A stretch of 64,000 nucleotides of DNA from the NCBI GenBank assembly GCA_964620045.1, contig CAZUJL010000001.1:310001-374000 (forward strand), written 5' to 3'. Every line of letters begins with the position of its first letter. The stretch's first letter is position 1. Shown in pieces: positions 1 through 8,465 of the stretch. Source of the DNA: VFKU01 sp964620045. Its GTDB lineage: Bacteria; Hydrogenedentota; Hydrogenedentia; Hydrogenedentales; GCA-2746185. The notes under the pieces were generated by a model. The model saw only the letters and a program-made list of their open reading frames with translations. It was not told the origin of the DNA and did not search any database. Position numbers and translations under genes: made by a program.

Positions 1-902
1 TCGAGCGCCGGCAGCGTCGCGACGACGTTCATTGGATACGTCGCGCTGGTCAGCGTCGTCTGCGAATTCGTAATCACGATCCGGTAGTCGGCCGCATCCG
101 CGAAGTCGATCGGGTTGAACGTTAGCGTCAGCGAAGTCGCACCGGAAATGTTGCCGCCGTTGGACACGTTATTGAAGCCCGAGCCGAAATCGGCCTGCCA
201 CTGGTAGGTCTCGTCGCCGAGCGTGTTGCTCAGCGTCACGCTGAGGGTCACCAGCGTGTTGTCGAGGTGCGAACCGACGCCGGACACGTTCGAAATGGAC
301 AACTCCGGCAACACATTCGGATCGAGCGCCGCTGCAACATAACCACTCGCGCCGCCGCCGGGGTAGTACTCGGCGTATTCCTCGGCGTTGGTCGCACCAT
401 CGCCGTCGGCGTCACCGTCGGGGCCAAGGTACGGGGCCAGCGCAAGGGCCAACGCGTAGTTACCGTTCATCGGATACCCGTAATCCGACGCAAACGCGCT
501 GATCGCGTCAAAGGAATCGGTGCCCAGCATGGCGTAGCCGGCGGCGAACGTCGGCAAGGTCGGGAAGACGTTTGCCGGAATCGCCAGGTCCGTACTGGCG
601 GACGCCAGCGCTTGCGTATATGCCGCGTGCACAGTCGTGTGGTCGGTGCCGCCCGTGCCCGTAAGATCGAGGCTGGCATTCGCCAGGATCGCCGAGATCA
701 ACGCCATCTCGGCCGAATCGAGCTCGCCGTTGGGATTCAACTGCGAGGTCGGCGCGCCGTTGTTGTCGTCGGTGGTGGAATCCAGTCCGGCCGTATCCAT
801 CGCATTGGCGAAATCGACCACGACCGAGGTCGCAGAGGCATTCGTGATTCCCATGGTGAACACGGCCAACGCCGCGCCCAACACCGCAAATTTTTTCAAC
901 AT
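1..902 (-). CDS. secreted protein with calcium-type repeat and Ig-like domain (3' end cut by window edge)
   Basis: The frame is open from an ATG at 902 to the window edge, giving 300 codons without a stop; the C-terminus lies outside. The start MLKKFAVLGAALAVFTMG...ASA is a clear Sec signal peptide, and an AAGGG ribosome binding site lies about 10 bases upstream. Around residues 160-175 the stretch PDGDADGDGATNAEEY looks like a thrombospondin type 3 / dockerin-like calcium loop. The following 95 residues (LPELSISNVSG... to YRIVITNSQT) have the Tyr-x-Trp and Asp-x-Ala-x-Tyr features of a bacterial Ig-like domain. Function is unknown; an exported structural or adhesive protein is likely. A C-terminal sorting tag cannot be judged because that end is missing. 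Confidence 0.75.
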   Translation of the reverse strand, partial: MLKKFAVLGAALAVFTMGITNASATSVVVDFANAMDTAGLDSTTDDNNGAPTSQLNPNGELDSAEMALISAILANASLDLTGTGGTDHTTVHAAYTQALASASTDLAIPANVFPTLPTFAAGYAMLGTDSFDAISAFASDYGYPMNGNYALALALAPYLGPDGDADGDGATNAEEYAEYYPGGGASGYVAAALDPNVLPELSISNVSGVGSHLDNTLVTLSVTLSNTLGDETYQWQADFGSGFNNVSNGGNISGATSLTLTFNPIDFADAADYRIVITNSQTTLTSATYPMNVVATLPAL

Positions 903-993
903 GATTCCAATCCCTTCCCGAAGGTTTGTACGACGCCGACAAAAAATGAGAGCGGTCACACGGCGAGACACTAAACGATGTCATCTATACACG

Positions 994-1131
994 TCAAGCA
1001 GGAAAAATGTCTTTCCATGCCCACCACACTGAAGCCCCGCCAATGACGATGCCCAGGGCCAGTATGATCACTATCCAGAGCAGCCTGACCAGAACATCCC
1101 GCCACGTATCCGGCGTCGGCGAATCGCTCAT
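994..1131 (-). CDS. small single-pass membrane protein, 45 aa, coupled to leuB
   Basis: This is a 45-residue ORF whose ATG overlaps the TGA of leuB in the arrangement ATGA (1128-1131), the usual sign of translational coupling. The protein has a polar start (MSDSPTPDTWRDVLVR), one hydrophobic helix of about 20 residues rich in Ile, Leu and Val, and a short Trp-rich tail ending WAWKDIFPA. No family is recognised. The position and clean membrane-protein composition argue for a real gene rather than noise, but no conservation test was possible. Confidence 0.55.
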   Translation of the reverse strand: MSDSPTPDTWRDVLVRLLWIVIILALGIVIGGASVWWAWKDIFPA

Positions 1132-2231
1132 GCGCTCTCGGCGAGCTGCTCCAACACCTTTTCGCTGAACTGGCGCGTGGAAACAGGCTCGAGGCGGCCT
1201 TCGGGATCGCGCAGGTCTGCCGTCGTATAGCCCTGTCCGAACACGGCGCGCATCGCGTCCATGATGCGCTTGGCCTCGGCCGCCATGCCGAAACTCTTCT
1301 CCAGCATCAGCGCGACGCTGCCGATCATCGAGTACGGATTGGCAATCCCCTTGCCCGCGATGTCGGGCGCGCTGCCGTGGGAGGGTTCGTAGTAGCTCTT
1401 CTCGGTGCCGATGCACGCGGACGGCATCAGGCCGAGCGAGCCGAGCAATCCCCCGCCGAGATCGCTGAGGATGTCGCCAAACATATTTTCCATCACCATC
1501 ACGTCGAACTGGCGCGGATTCAGCACCAGTGCCGTGGCGGCGGCATCCACGATGATGTGCTTCACCTGAATGTCGGGATAATCCTTCGCGACTTCGTCCA
1601 ATATCTCGCACCACAACACGCTGGACTTCAGCACGTTGTTCTTGTGCACGTTGTGGACGATCTTCTTACGGCCGCGCGCTTCCTTGAAGGCCACGTGAAG
1701 AATCCGCGCGATCTGGTGTTCGTCGTAATCCAGCGTCTCGCGGACATACCGCGTGCCGTCGGCCTTCTTGCCAGTTTCCTTTTCGCCAAAATACAAGCCG
1801 CCGACGAGTTCGCGGATCATCATCATGTCGATGCCGCCCTCGACCACGCGCGCCTTGAGCGGCGAGAAGTGCGCGAGCTCCGCGGGCAAATACACTGGGC
1901 GGAAGTTCGCGTAGGTGTTGTATCGCCGGCGCAGCGGCAGCAGCGCGCCGCGCTCCGGCTGTTCGTCCACCGGAATTTTTTTCGATTCTTCGAAGCTCAG
2001 CCCAATCGGGCCTTTGAGGATCGCGTCGCACTTGTCGCACACGGCCTTTGTTTCATCGGGAAATGCGTGGCCCGTGTCGAAATATGCCCGGCCGCCGAAG
2101 GGCGCGGGATGCAGCGTGAATTTCACGCCCGCCTGCTCCCCCACCACCCGCAACACGTGCAGGGCCTCGGCCATGATCTCCGGCCCGATGCCGTCGCCTT
2201 CCAAAACCGCTATTGAGTGCGTCTTCGCCAT
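1128..2231 (-). CDS. leuB: 3-isopropylmalate dehydrogenase
   Basis: A full-length protein of 367 residues that oxidises and decarboxylates (2R,3S)-3-isopropylmalate to 2-oxoisocaproate with NAD, the third step of leucine biosynthesis in the cytoplasm. It has the N-terminal VLEGDGIGPEI motif, the substrate-binding region with RELVGGLYFG, the signature NMFGDILSDLGGGLLGSLG, and the NAD-binding YEPSHGSAPDIAGKGIANP block near the C-terminus. Length and motifs match LeuB rather than isocitrate or tartrate dehydrogenase. It stands apart from any leuA/leuCD genes in this window. Downstream it overlaps a 45-residue membrane protein by four bases. An inverted repeat lies between it and recQ upstream. 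Confidence 0.95.
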   Translation of the reverse strand: MAKTHSIAVLEGDGIGPEIMAEALHVLRVVGEQAGVKFTLHPAPFGGRAYFDTGHAFPDETKAVCDKCDAILKGPIGLSFEESKKIPVDEQPERGALLPLRRRYNTYANFRPVYLPAELAHFSPLKARVVEGGIDMMMIRELVGGLYFGEKETGKKADGTRYVRETLDYDEHQIARILHVAFKEARGRKKIVHNVHKNNVLKSSVLWCEILDEVAKDYPDIQVKHIIVDAAATALVLNPRQFDVMVMENMFGDILSDLGGGLLGSLGLMPSACIGTEKSYYEPSHGSAPDIAGKGIANPYSMIGSVALMLEKSFGMAAEAKRIMDAMRAVFGQGYTTADLRDPEGRLEPVSTRQFSEKVLEQLAESA

Positions 2232-2335
2232 TGCAACAAGCTCCTGAAAAACGCGCCAAGACTAGCACACGACGGGAGGGTCGCGCTCCCGCGCGACCGC
2301 TACGCGTACCCGGGCCCATTTTCAAAAAAAGAAAA

Positions 2336-2402
2336 GGACAAGATTTACATGATTTACAAGATGGTTGAGGTCAAAATCTTGTAATTCCTGTAAATCCTGT
2401 CC
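2336..2402. repeat. 27-bp imperfect inverted repeat between recQ and leuB
   Basis: Arms 2336-2362 and 2376-2402 pair at 24 of 27 positions around a 13-base AT-rich loop. The arms are built from 'GATTTACA'-like words, unlike the surrounding GC-rich DNA. It follows the recQ stop codon by about 10 bases, so it may act as an mRNA 3' hairpin, but no T-tract follows on the minus strand. Hairpins made of CCTGTAAATCCTGT-like words are, from memory, common between genes in many unrelated bacterial genomes. Confidence 0.75.
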
Positions 2403-2412
2403 AAGTTGCTCT

Positions 2413-4584
2413 TTACGCATTCTCCCCGTTGCGCAGGCAGGTCAGCGCGATGCGGATCTGGTTGTACGGCACTTCCTCGTTCAACTGCAGGTAAATCGGT
2501 TTGAGCGCCGAATCCCCCACCGCGTCCACGGCCTCGCGCACGCGCGCAAACAACTCCGAATCCATCCACGGGTGCGGATCGCTCAGCGATCGCGCGCGCA
2601 CGTACTCTTCCAGATACTGGTAGGTGGTCGATTCCGCGCGATTCAGTTCCTCGGCCACATCCGCCACCGATCGTCCCTGATCGAACAGCCGGAACGCCGC
2701 CTCGGCCGCGCCGCCGGCCTTCTTGGTTTTCGGCTGCTCTTCTTGCTTGGGCGGTGTCACGGCGGCAACGTCGGTTACCACATCGCGGTCATTGCAATAC
2801 GCGCGGATCTCCGCGACGAAGATATCTCCAAGCTCTTCGCATTTTTTGCGCCCGACGCCGTGCACGAGCAGGAAACCGTCCAAATTGGTCGGACGTTTAC
2901 GCGCCATGTCGCGCAGGCTGGCGTCGCCAAAAATCACGAAGGCCGGCACGCTGCGCTCGTCCGCCAGCGACTTCCGCAGCGCGCGCAGGCGCTCAAACAG
3001 ATCGGCGTCAACGCCTTCCCACGACTCTTTGGCGCCGGTGGATTTTTTCTTGGGCGCGGCCTCGGCTGATTTCAGCAGGCGCGGGGTTTCGACACCCTTC
3101 AACACATTGCGCCCCGCAGAGGTCGCCCTCAGCACACCGTAGTCTTCGGACTTTTCCAGATAATCCTGGCCGACAAGCTGCTCGATCCAGTCGCGCACCT
3201 GGTTCAGCGCATACGTGCTCAAAATGCCGAAGGTGCTGAGCTGATCGTCTCCACGCTCGCGGATGCGCTTGTCGTTCGCGCCGTGCAGCACTTGCGCCGT
3301 ATAGGCGGCTCCCATCGATTCGTTCAGCCGCAGCACGCCGGAAATGATTTTCTGCGCGACCTCGAGCGCCTCAGACAGCACATCCGCCTCGCCCAGGCAC
3401 AAATCGCAGGCGCCGCAATTGGGCTTCTCATACCGCTGCCCGAAATATTCCACCACCTGCCGGTGGCGGCACGTGGCTGATCCGCTGTACCGCTGCATGT
3501 CGTTCAGCTTTTGCAGCGCAATGCGGTTGCCTTCTTCACTCTCGCCGCTCAGCAACTGCTTCCAGAGCATGAAGTCCGCACCGGAATGAAAGAGGCAGCA
3601 CTCCGCCTCCAGCCCGTCGCGGCCCGCGCGGCCACATTCCTGCTGGTAGTGTTCCAGTGATTTCGGCATGCCGAGATGCGCGACATAGCGCACGTTCGAC
3701 TTGTCGATCCCCATGCCGAAGGCCACGGTCGCCACGATCACATCGACATTCTCGCGAATGAACGCGTCCTGATTGCGGTGGCGCGCGTCGTCTTCCATCC
3801 CCGCGTGGTAGGGCAGCGCCTTCACGCCGATCTCCTGCAGACGCGCCGCGATCTCGTCCACTTTCTTGCGCGAGATGCAGTACACGATCCCCGATTCGTT
3901 CCTGTGCCGATCGATAACGCCGCGCAATTGTGCGAATTCGTCCGTGCGACGTTCGGCGCGCAAAACGAGATTGGGCCGGTCAAAACTTCCGACGATGATT
4001 TCGGGCTCCGCGAGGCCGAGCTGTTCAGCGATATCGGCGCGAACTTGCTCCGTCGCTGTCGCCGTGAACGCATGAATCGCGATGCCCGGGAAGTGCGTCT
4101 TCAGCGTGCGCAGCGTGCGGTACTCGGGCCGGAAGTCGTGGCCCCAGTGGCTGATGCAGTGCGCTTCGTCGATGGCGACGAAGGAAATAGAAAAACGTTT
4201 GAGGTATTCGATGAACTCGGGCATCACGAGCCGCTCGGGTGATACGTACAACAGCTTGACCGCGCCGGACTTGATGCCTTCCGCGACCTCGCGTTTCTCC
4301 TCGGGCGTCAGCATGCTGTGAATGCTCGCCGCGCCGACCCCGTTCGCGCGCAGGGTGTCCACCTGATCCTTCATGAGCGAGATCAGCGGAGACACGATGA
4401 GCGCCATGCCGTCCATCGCCAGCGCCGGCACCTGGTAGCACAGCGACTTGCCGCCGCCCGTCGGCAGCACCACCACCGAGTCCCGCCGCTCCAGCACGCA
4501 CCGGATCGCCTCCGGCTGCAGCGGGCGAAAGGTGTCGTAGCCCCAGACCTTCTTCAGAATTTCGTGTGTGACATCCAAATCCAA
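2413..4584 (-). CDS. recQ: ATP-dependent DNA helicase RecQ
   Basis: A RecQ-family 3'-5' helicase of about 723 residues acting in recombinational repair. Walker A PTGGGKS lies near residue 42 and the DEAH box IDEAHCISHWGH near residue 135. Helicase motif VI contains the ECGRAGRDG sequence. The RecQ-C-terminal zinc site (CRHRQVVEYFG...CGACDLC) and an HRDC domain (DLFERLRALRKSLADE...) follow, then a C-terminal helix-turn-helix of the RQC/HTH_40 kind. The open frame reaches TTG at 4632, but that codon overlaps the -35 box of a good promoter, so translation probably begins at TTG 4584 or TTG 4578, behind a run of Gs. The exact start is uncertain. Confidence 0.93.
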   Translation of the reverse strand: MDLDVTHEILKKVWGYDTFRPLQPEAIRCVLERRDSVVVLPTGGGKSLCYQVPALAMDGMALIVSPLISLMKDQVDTLRANGVGAASIHSMLTPEEKREVAEGIKSGAVKLLYVSPERLVMPEFIEYLKRFSISFVAIDEAHCISHWGHDFRPEYRTLRTLKTHFPGIAIHAFTATATEQVRADIAEQLGLAEPEIIVGSFDRPNLVLRAERRTDEFAQLRGVIDRHRNESGIVYCISRKKVDEIAARLQEIGVKALPYHAGMEDDARHRNQDAFIRENVDVIVATVAFGMGIDKSNVRYVAHLGMPKSLEHYQQECGRAGRDGLEAECCLFHSGADFMLWKQLLSGESEEGNRIALQKLNDMQRYSGSATCRHRQVVEYFGQRYEKPNCGACDLCLGEADVLSEALEVAQKIISGVLRLNESMGAAYTAQVLHGANDKRIRERGDDQLSTFGILSTYALNQVRDWIEQLVGQDYLEKSEDYGVLRATSAGRNVLKGVETPRLLKSAEAAPKKKSTGAKESWEGVDADLFERLRALRKSLADERSVPAFVIFGDASLRDMARKRPTNLDGFLLVHGVGRKKCEELGDIFVAEIRAYCNDRDVVTDVAAVTPPKQEEQPKTKKAGGAAEAAFRLFDQGRSVADVAEELNRAESTTYQYLEEYVRARSLSDPHPWMDSELFARVREAVDAVGDSALKPIYLQLNEEVPYNQIRIALTCLRNGENA

Positions 4585-4603
4585 AAGCCCCCAATCCAGC
4601 CCC

Positions 4604-4632
4604 GCTATACCCCAACGCGCGCAATGGTACAA
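4604..4632 (-). promoter_or_regulatory. sigma70-type promoter for recQ
   Basis: On the minus strand TTGTAC (4632-4627) and TATAGC (4609-4604) are separated by exactly 17 bases. The predicted transcription start near 4597 lies just upstream of the TTG codons proposed as the recQ start. Confidence 0.5.
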
Positions 4633-4661
4633 GGTGCAGGCCGCAATTGCCCTTAATGTGG

Positions 4662-4680
4662 AAGCGGCGTCCCGCCGCTT
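4662..4680. repeat. 8-bp palindrome with TCC loop
   Basis: AAGCGGCG and CGCCGCTT are perfectly complementary around the three-base loop TCC, in the divergent gap between recQ and the S9 peptidase gene. It has the same stem-TCC-stem design as the hairpin at 40260-40280. Confidence 0.6.
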
Positions 4681-4747
4681 GGCCTAAATCAACAACAGCA
4701 ACCCCTCTGATAGCATGGGCGTCTCGAATTGCGGAGGCTGCCAAACC

Positions 4748-6679
4748 ATGCGAATTGTCCTGGGACTTTTGTTTGTAGCCCTCTCCGCGTCGGCGCAGGA
4801 CGCGCTGGCGCCGGCAGAGAATATTTCGACCGACGGTATTCCGCCGGTGCCGGTGGAGCTGGCGCGAAAAATTGACCGGTACGGCAACTATCGCAGCGCG
4901 GCCTTCGCGCAGTGGCACCCGGAACGGCTCGAAATGCTAATCACCACGCGCTTCGGCGATACGGCCCAAGTGCACCGTATCGTACAGCCGCTCGGCATGC
5001 GCGAACAGCTCACGTTCTTCAAGGAGCCGGTGCTCGGCGTTGGCGAATTCGTGGACGATCAGTCGTTCACCATTCGCATGGACACCGGCGGCAACGAATT
5101 TTTCCAGTTGTATCGCTTCGACCCGGCGACCGGCGAGTCCACGCTCCTTACCGACGGCAAGAGCCGCTACACAGGCGGCCTGCGAGACGACAAAACCGGG
5201 CAACTCGCGTATCAGCGCGTGGACTCGGACGCGAACGGCGCGTTCACAGAGTTCTGGATCACGAATCCGTTGAAACCGGAGACGGCGCACAAAGTCGCCA
5301 CTATGCGCGGCGGCGGTTGGGGCGCGACGGACTGGTCACCGGACGGCAAACGGCTCCTGCTCAACGAGTACATCTCCGTGTCGAAAAGCCGCGTGTGGCT
5401 GCTTGATGCGACGACCGGTGAATCAAAGCGCCTGTTACCGGCGGACGAGGCCGCGGAACTCTCTTTCGCAGGCGGCGAGTTCACGCCGGACGGCCGCGAC
5501 TTTTTCACAACGACGAACGAGTCTTCCGAATTCATGCAGTTGCGCCGCTACCGCTTCGACGATCTGTCGTTCACCACGCTGACGAAGAACATCCCGTGGG
5601 ACGTGGACGAGTTCGACCTCTCGCCCGACGGCAAACACATCGCGTATGTGTTCAACGAAGCCGGCGCGGGCCGCTGGGCCATCGCCTCGGCCGCGGACGG
5701 CACCGCGCAGGTCGGGCCCACCGGAGGCCCGCTGCGGTTGACCGCAGGTCTCACCTGGCACAACGACTCCGATCACATCGCGTTCACATCCATCAGCGTC
5801 AGCAAACCGGGCGACATTTACGTCGTGCAGGCGTCCACCGGGGAACTCGTACGCTGGACGAAAAGCGAAACGGGACTGAACACCGACGACTGGCCCGATG
5901 CCGAAGCCATCGCGTGGAAATCCTTCGACGGCCGCGAGATCACGGGCTTCATCAATCGGCCGCCCACGAAATTCACCGGCCTGCGCCCGGTGGTGGTGAT
6001 CATCCACGGGGGTCCCGAGGGGCAATCGCGCCCCGGTTTCCTCGGCCGCTGGAACTATTTCCTGAATGAACTCGGCATCGCGCTCATCTATCCGAATGTG
6101 CGCGGGTCGACCGGTTACGGCAAAACCTTCGCCAACCTCGACAACGGCATGCAGCGCGAAGGCACGTATGCGGACATCGGCGCGCTGCTGGACTGGATCG
6201 GCGAGCAGCCGAACCTAGACCCCAAGCGCATCATGATCTACGGCGGCAGTTACGGCGGGCACATGACGCTGGCGACCGCCACGCGCTACTCCGACAAGAT
6301 CGCGTGCTCGGTAAATCTCTTCGGCATCTCCAACCTGCGCACATTCCTGGAAAACACGCAGGGCTATCGTCGCGACCTGCGCCGCGCGGAGTATGGCGAC
6401 GAACGCGACGCCGAGACCCGCGCGTGGATGGAGCGCACGGCGCCGATGGCGCACGTGAACGATATCCGCAAACCAATGATGGTGCAGCAGGGCGTGAACG
6501 ATCCGCGCGTGCCGAAGTCGGAGTCCGACCAGATTGTCGCCGCGCTCAAAAGCACCGGCACGCCGGTGTGGTACCTCGTCTTCGCCGACGAGGGCCACGG
6601 CTTCCTCAAAAAACCAAACGCAGACTTCGCCTTCTACACGACGGCCCAGTTCGCGCAGCAATATCTGCTGGGCGAATGA
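4748..6679 (+). CDS. secreted S9 family peptidase (prolyl oligopeptidase type)
   Basis: A 643-residue serine peptidase with a Sec signal peptide (MRIVLGLLFVALSASAQ). The ATG at 4748 has GGAGG 10 bases upstream; an in-frame ATG 33 bases earlier would spoil the signal peptide. Residues 60-390 form a beta-propeller of TolB/WD-like blades (for example WSPDGKRLLLNE, DLSPDGKHIAYVF). The C-terminal alpha/beta hydrolase domain carries the nucleophile in GGSYGGHM (about S501), the Asp in GVNDPRVP and the His in DEGHGF. The family cleaves short peptides, and this one should work in the periplasm or outside the cell. It stands alone, transcribed away from recQ. Confidence 0.92.
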   Translation: MRIVLGLLFVALSASAQDALAPAENISTDGIPPVPVELARKIDRYGNYRSAAFAQWHPERLEMLITTRFGDTAQVHRIVQPLGMREQLTFFKEPVLGVGEFVDDQSFTIRMDTGGNEFFQLYRFDPATGESTLLTDGKSRYTGGLRDDKTGQLAYQRVDSDANGAFTEFWITNPLKPETAHKVATMRGGGWGATDWSPDGKRLLLNEYISVSKSRVWLLDATTGESKRLLPADEAAELSFAGGEFTPDGRDFFTTTNESSEFMQLRRYRFDDLSFTTLTKNIPWDVDEFDLSPDGKHIAYVFNEAGAGRWAIASAADGTAQVGPTGGPLRLTAGLTWHNDSDHIAFTSISVSKPGDIYVVQASTGELVRWTKSETGLNTDDWPDAEAIAWKSFDGREITGFINRPPTKFTGLRPVVVIIHGGPEGQSRPGFLGRWNYFLNELGIALIYPNVRGSTGYGKTFANLDNGMQREGTYADIGALLDWIGEQPNLDPKRIMIYGGSYGGHMTLATATRYSDKIACSVNLFGISNLRTFLENTQGYRRDLRRAEYGDERDAETRAWMERTAPMAHVNDIRKPMMVQQGVNDPRVPKSESDQIVAALKSTGTPVWYLVFADEGHGFLKKPNADFAFYTTAQFAQQYLLGE

Positions 6680-6726
6680 GCATGCCTTGATTGGCCGTCG
6701 CGGGAGGGAGTACCGTTCAACGCGCT

Positions 6727-7503
6727 ATGGAACAAACCAAGCAGCAACAGTGGCACGATCAATGGAGCCTGTTTGAGGATCAGGAGGAATTCCTGTTCCG
6801 CGACTGGATTCATCCGAACACGATCGAGGATTTCCGCGGCAAGAGCGTGCTCGAATGCGGGTGCGGCGGCGGGCAACACACGCGCATGGTGAGCGTTGCG
6901 GCCGAGAGCGTGACCGCCGTGGACCTGAATACGGCGGAACTGGCGCGGGAACGAAACCGCGATGCAACAAACGTGACCTTTGTGGAAGCCGACATCGCGG
7001 CGATGTCCCTGCAGCGTGAGTTCGACATCGTCTTCTCGATCGGCGTCGTGCACCACACGGATGATCCAGATCGCACGATCGAAAACATGAAGCGGCATGT
7101 GAAGCGCGGCGGGAAGCTCATCGTGTGGGTATACAGCAAGGAAGGCAACGCGCTGGTCGAGTACGGCGTGGAGCCAATCCGCAGCGCACTCCTGCGCGCG
7201 CTGCCGCCGAAGGGATTGCTGTGGCTGTCGCGCCTGGTCACGGCGCTGATGTATCTCCCGATCTATACCGTATACTTGCTGCCGCTGCGGTTTCTGCCGT
7301 TTTACGAGTATTTTGGTAATTTCCGCAAGTTGTCGTTTGAGCGAAACGTGCTCAATGTCTTCGATAAACTGAACGCGCCGCAGACCCAGTTCATCTCCGA
7401 GGACCGTATCCGGCGCTGGTTCAACGAGGGCACGGAGTTTCGCGACGTACACCTCAGTCGGTACTGCGGCGTGAGTTGGCGCGGCACTGGGATAAAATGT
7501 TGA
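6727..7503 (+). CDS. class I SAM-dependent methyltransferase
   Basis: A 258-residue methyltransferase. SAM-binding motif I is VLECGCGGGQHTR near residue 40, followed by an acidic motif II (AVDLNTAEL) and the motif IV region DIVFSIGVVHHTDD. Residues 145-190 are hydrophobic (LLWLSRLVTALMYLP...) and may form a membrane hairpin, suggesting a lipid-linked or membrane-near substrate. ATG 6727 is preferred; an upstream in-frame TTG lies before the GGAGGG purine run at 6703, which is rather far (about 19 bases) from the ATG. It is the first of a plus-strand group with GT2 and asparagine synthase genes, so glycan or surface-polymer modification is a reasonable guess. Confidence 0.85.
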   Translation: MEQTKQQQWHDQWSLFEDQEEFLFRDWIHPNTIEDFRGKSVLECGCGGGQHTRMVSVAAESVTAVDLNTAELARERNRDATNVTFVEADIAAMSLQREFDIVFSIGVVHHTDDPDRTIENMKRHVKRGGKLIVWVYSKEGNALVEYGVEPIRSALLRALPPKGLLWLSRLVTALMYLPIYTVYLLPLRFLPFYEYFGNFRKLSFERNVLNVFDKLNAPQTQFISEDRIRRWFNEGTEFRDVHLSRYCGVSWRGTGIKC

Positions 7504-7529
7504 GCGTTCCGCGGGCATAGGGAGAACCA

Positions 7530-8447
7530 ATGGCGTCGATCAGCGTAATCATTCCGGCGTACAACGAGCAGAACGCCATTGCGGACACGATCGCGAATGT
7601 GAAGCGAGCCTTCGACGCCTCGAACCACACCTGCGAAATCATCGTGGTGGACGATTGCTCGGCCGATCGGACGCGCGCGCTCGCCGAGGAAGCCGGCGCG
7701 ATAGTCATTACGCATCCCAAAAACGTGGGCTATGGCAATTCGCTGCTGACGGGCATCCGCAACGCCAAGCATCCGTGGATCGGAATTACCGATGCGGACG
7801 GGACCTATCCGGTGGAAGAACTGCCCTCGATGCTGGAGGAGGCCGACCGCCGCGAACTCGACATGCTCGTCGGCGCGCGGCAAGGGAAGCATTACCGCGG
7901 CAGCGCGATGAAGTCCGTCGCGCGCATGGGCTTCAAGTTCCTCAGCGAATTCGCCGTCGGCCAGCGCATCCCGGACATCAACAGCGGCCTGCGCGTGATG
8001 CGGCGCGACATGATCATGCGGTTCGCGCCGGCCCTGTCGGGCGGGTTCTCGTTCACGACAACGATCACGATCATCGCCTTTTTGACACACCACTTCGTGG
8101 ACTATCGATCGGTGGCGTACCACCCGCGCATCGACGCCAGCCATGTGCGTTATGTACGCGATACGCTGCGTACCGCGCAGATCATCGTGATGACGATTCT
8201 TTTCTTCAATCCGATCAAACTCTATATCCTGCAGGGAATGGCGCTCGTGGCTACCGAGCTTGTGCTGGCGATACTGGCCGTGGTATTTCCGGACGAATCC
8301 ATCGCGCTGCTGATCGTGGCAGTGTTGGTCGCCGCGCTGAATGTCGTCATCGGCCTTGGATTCCTCGCGGAACAGCGCCGCATCCAGTACACGGGAATCG
8401 TGCTCCCCGACCGCGGGTTTGTGCCGCGCGGTTCGCGCAAGCCGTGA
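7530..8447 (+). CDS. family 2 glycosyltransferase, dolichyl-phosphate mannose synthase-like
   Basis: A 305-residue GT2 enzyme with the opening SVIIPAYNEQNAI, the nucleotide-binding VVDDCSADRT and the metal-binding DAD of ITDADGTYP. These match the polyprenyl-phosphate sugar transferase branch (DPM1/DpgS-like), which loads a hexose onto a lipid carrier at the inner membrane face. Two hydrophobic helices near the C-terminus (LYILQGMALVATELVLAIL and the segment after it) anchor it. GGGAGA sits 5 bases before the ATG. It follows a methyltransferase by 26 bases and precedes asnB by 18, so the three are probably cotranscribed. The sugar donor cannot be read from the sequence. Confidence 0.9.
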   Translation: MASISVIIPAYNEQNAIADTIANVKRAFDASNHTCEIIVVDDCSADRTRALAEEAGAIVITHPKNVGYGNSLLTGIRNAKHPWIGITDADGTYPVEELPSMLEEADRRELDMLVGARQGKHYRGSAMKSVARMGFKFLSEFAVGQRIPDINSGLRVMRRDMIMRFAPALSGGFSFTTTITIIAFLTHHFVDYRSVAYHPRIDASHVRYVRDTLRTAQIIVMTILFFNPIKLYILQGMALVATELVLAILAVVFPDESIALLIVAVLVAALNVVIGLGFLAEQRRIQYTGIVLPDRGFVPRGSRKP

Positions 8448-8465
8448 TCGGAATCGGGCGCTAAC

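Noticed and set aside
508..984. A 158-codon minus-strand frame near the left edge
   Set aside because: Out of frame with the signal-peptide protein that starts at 902, which has coherent domains; this frame is its shadow.
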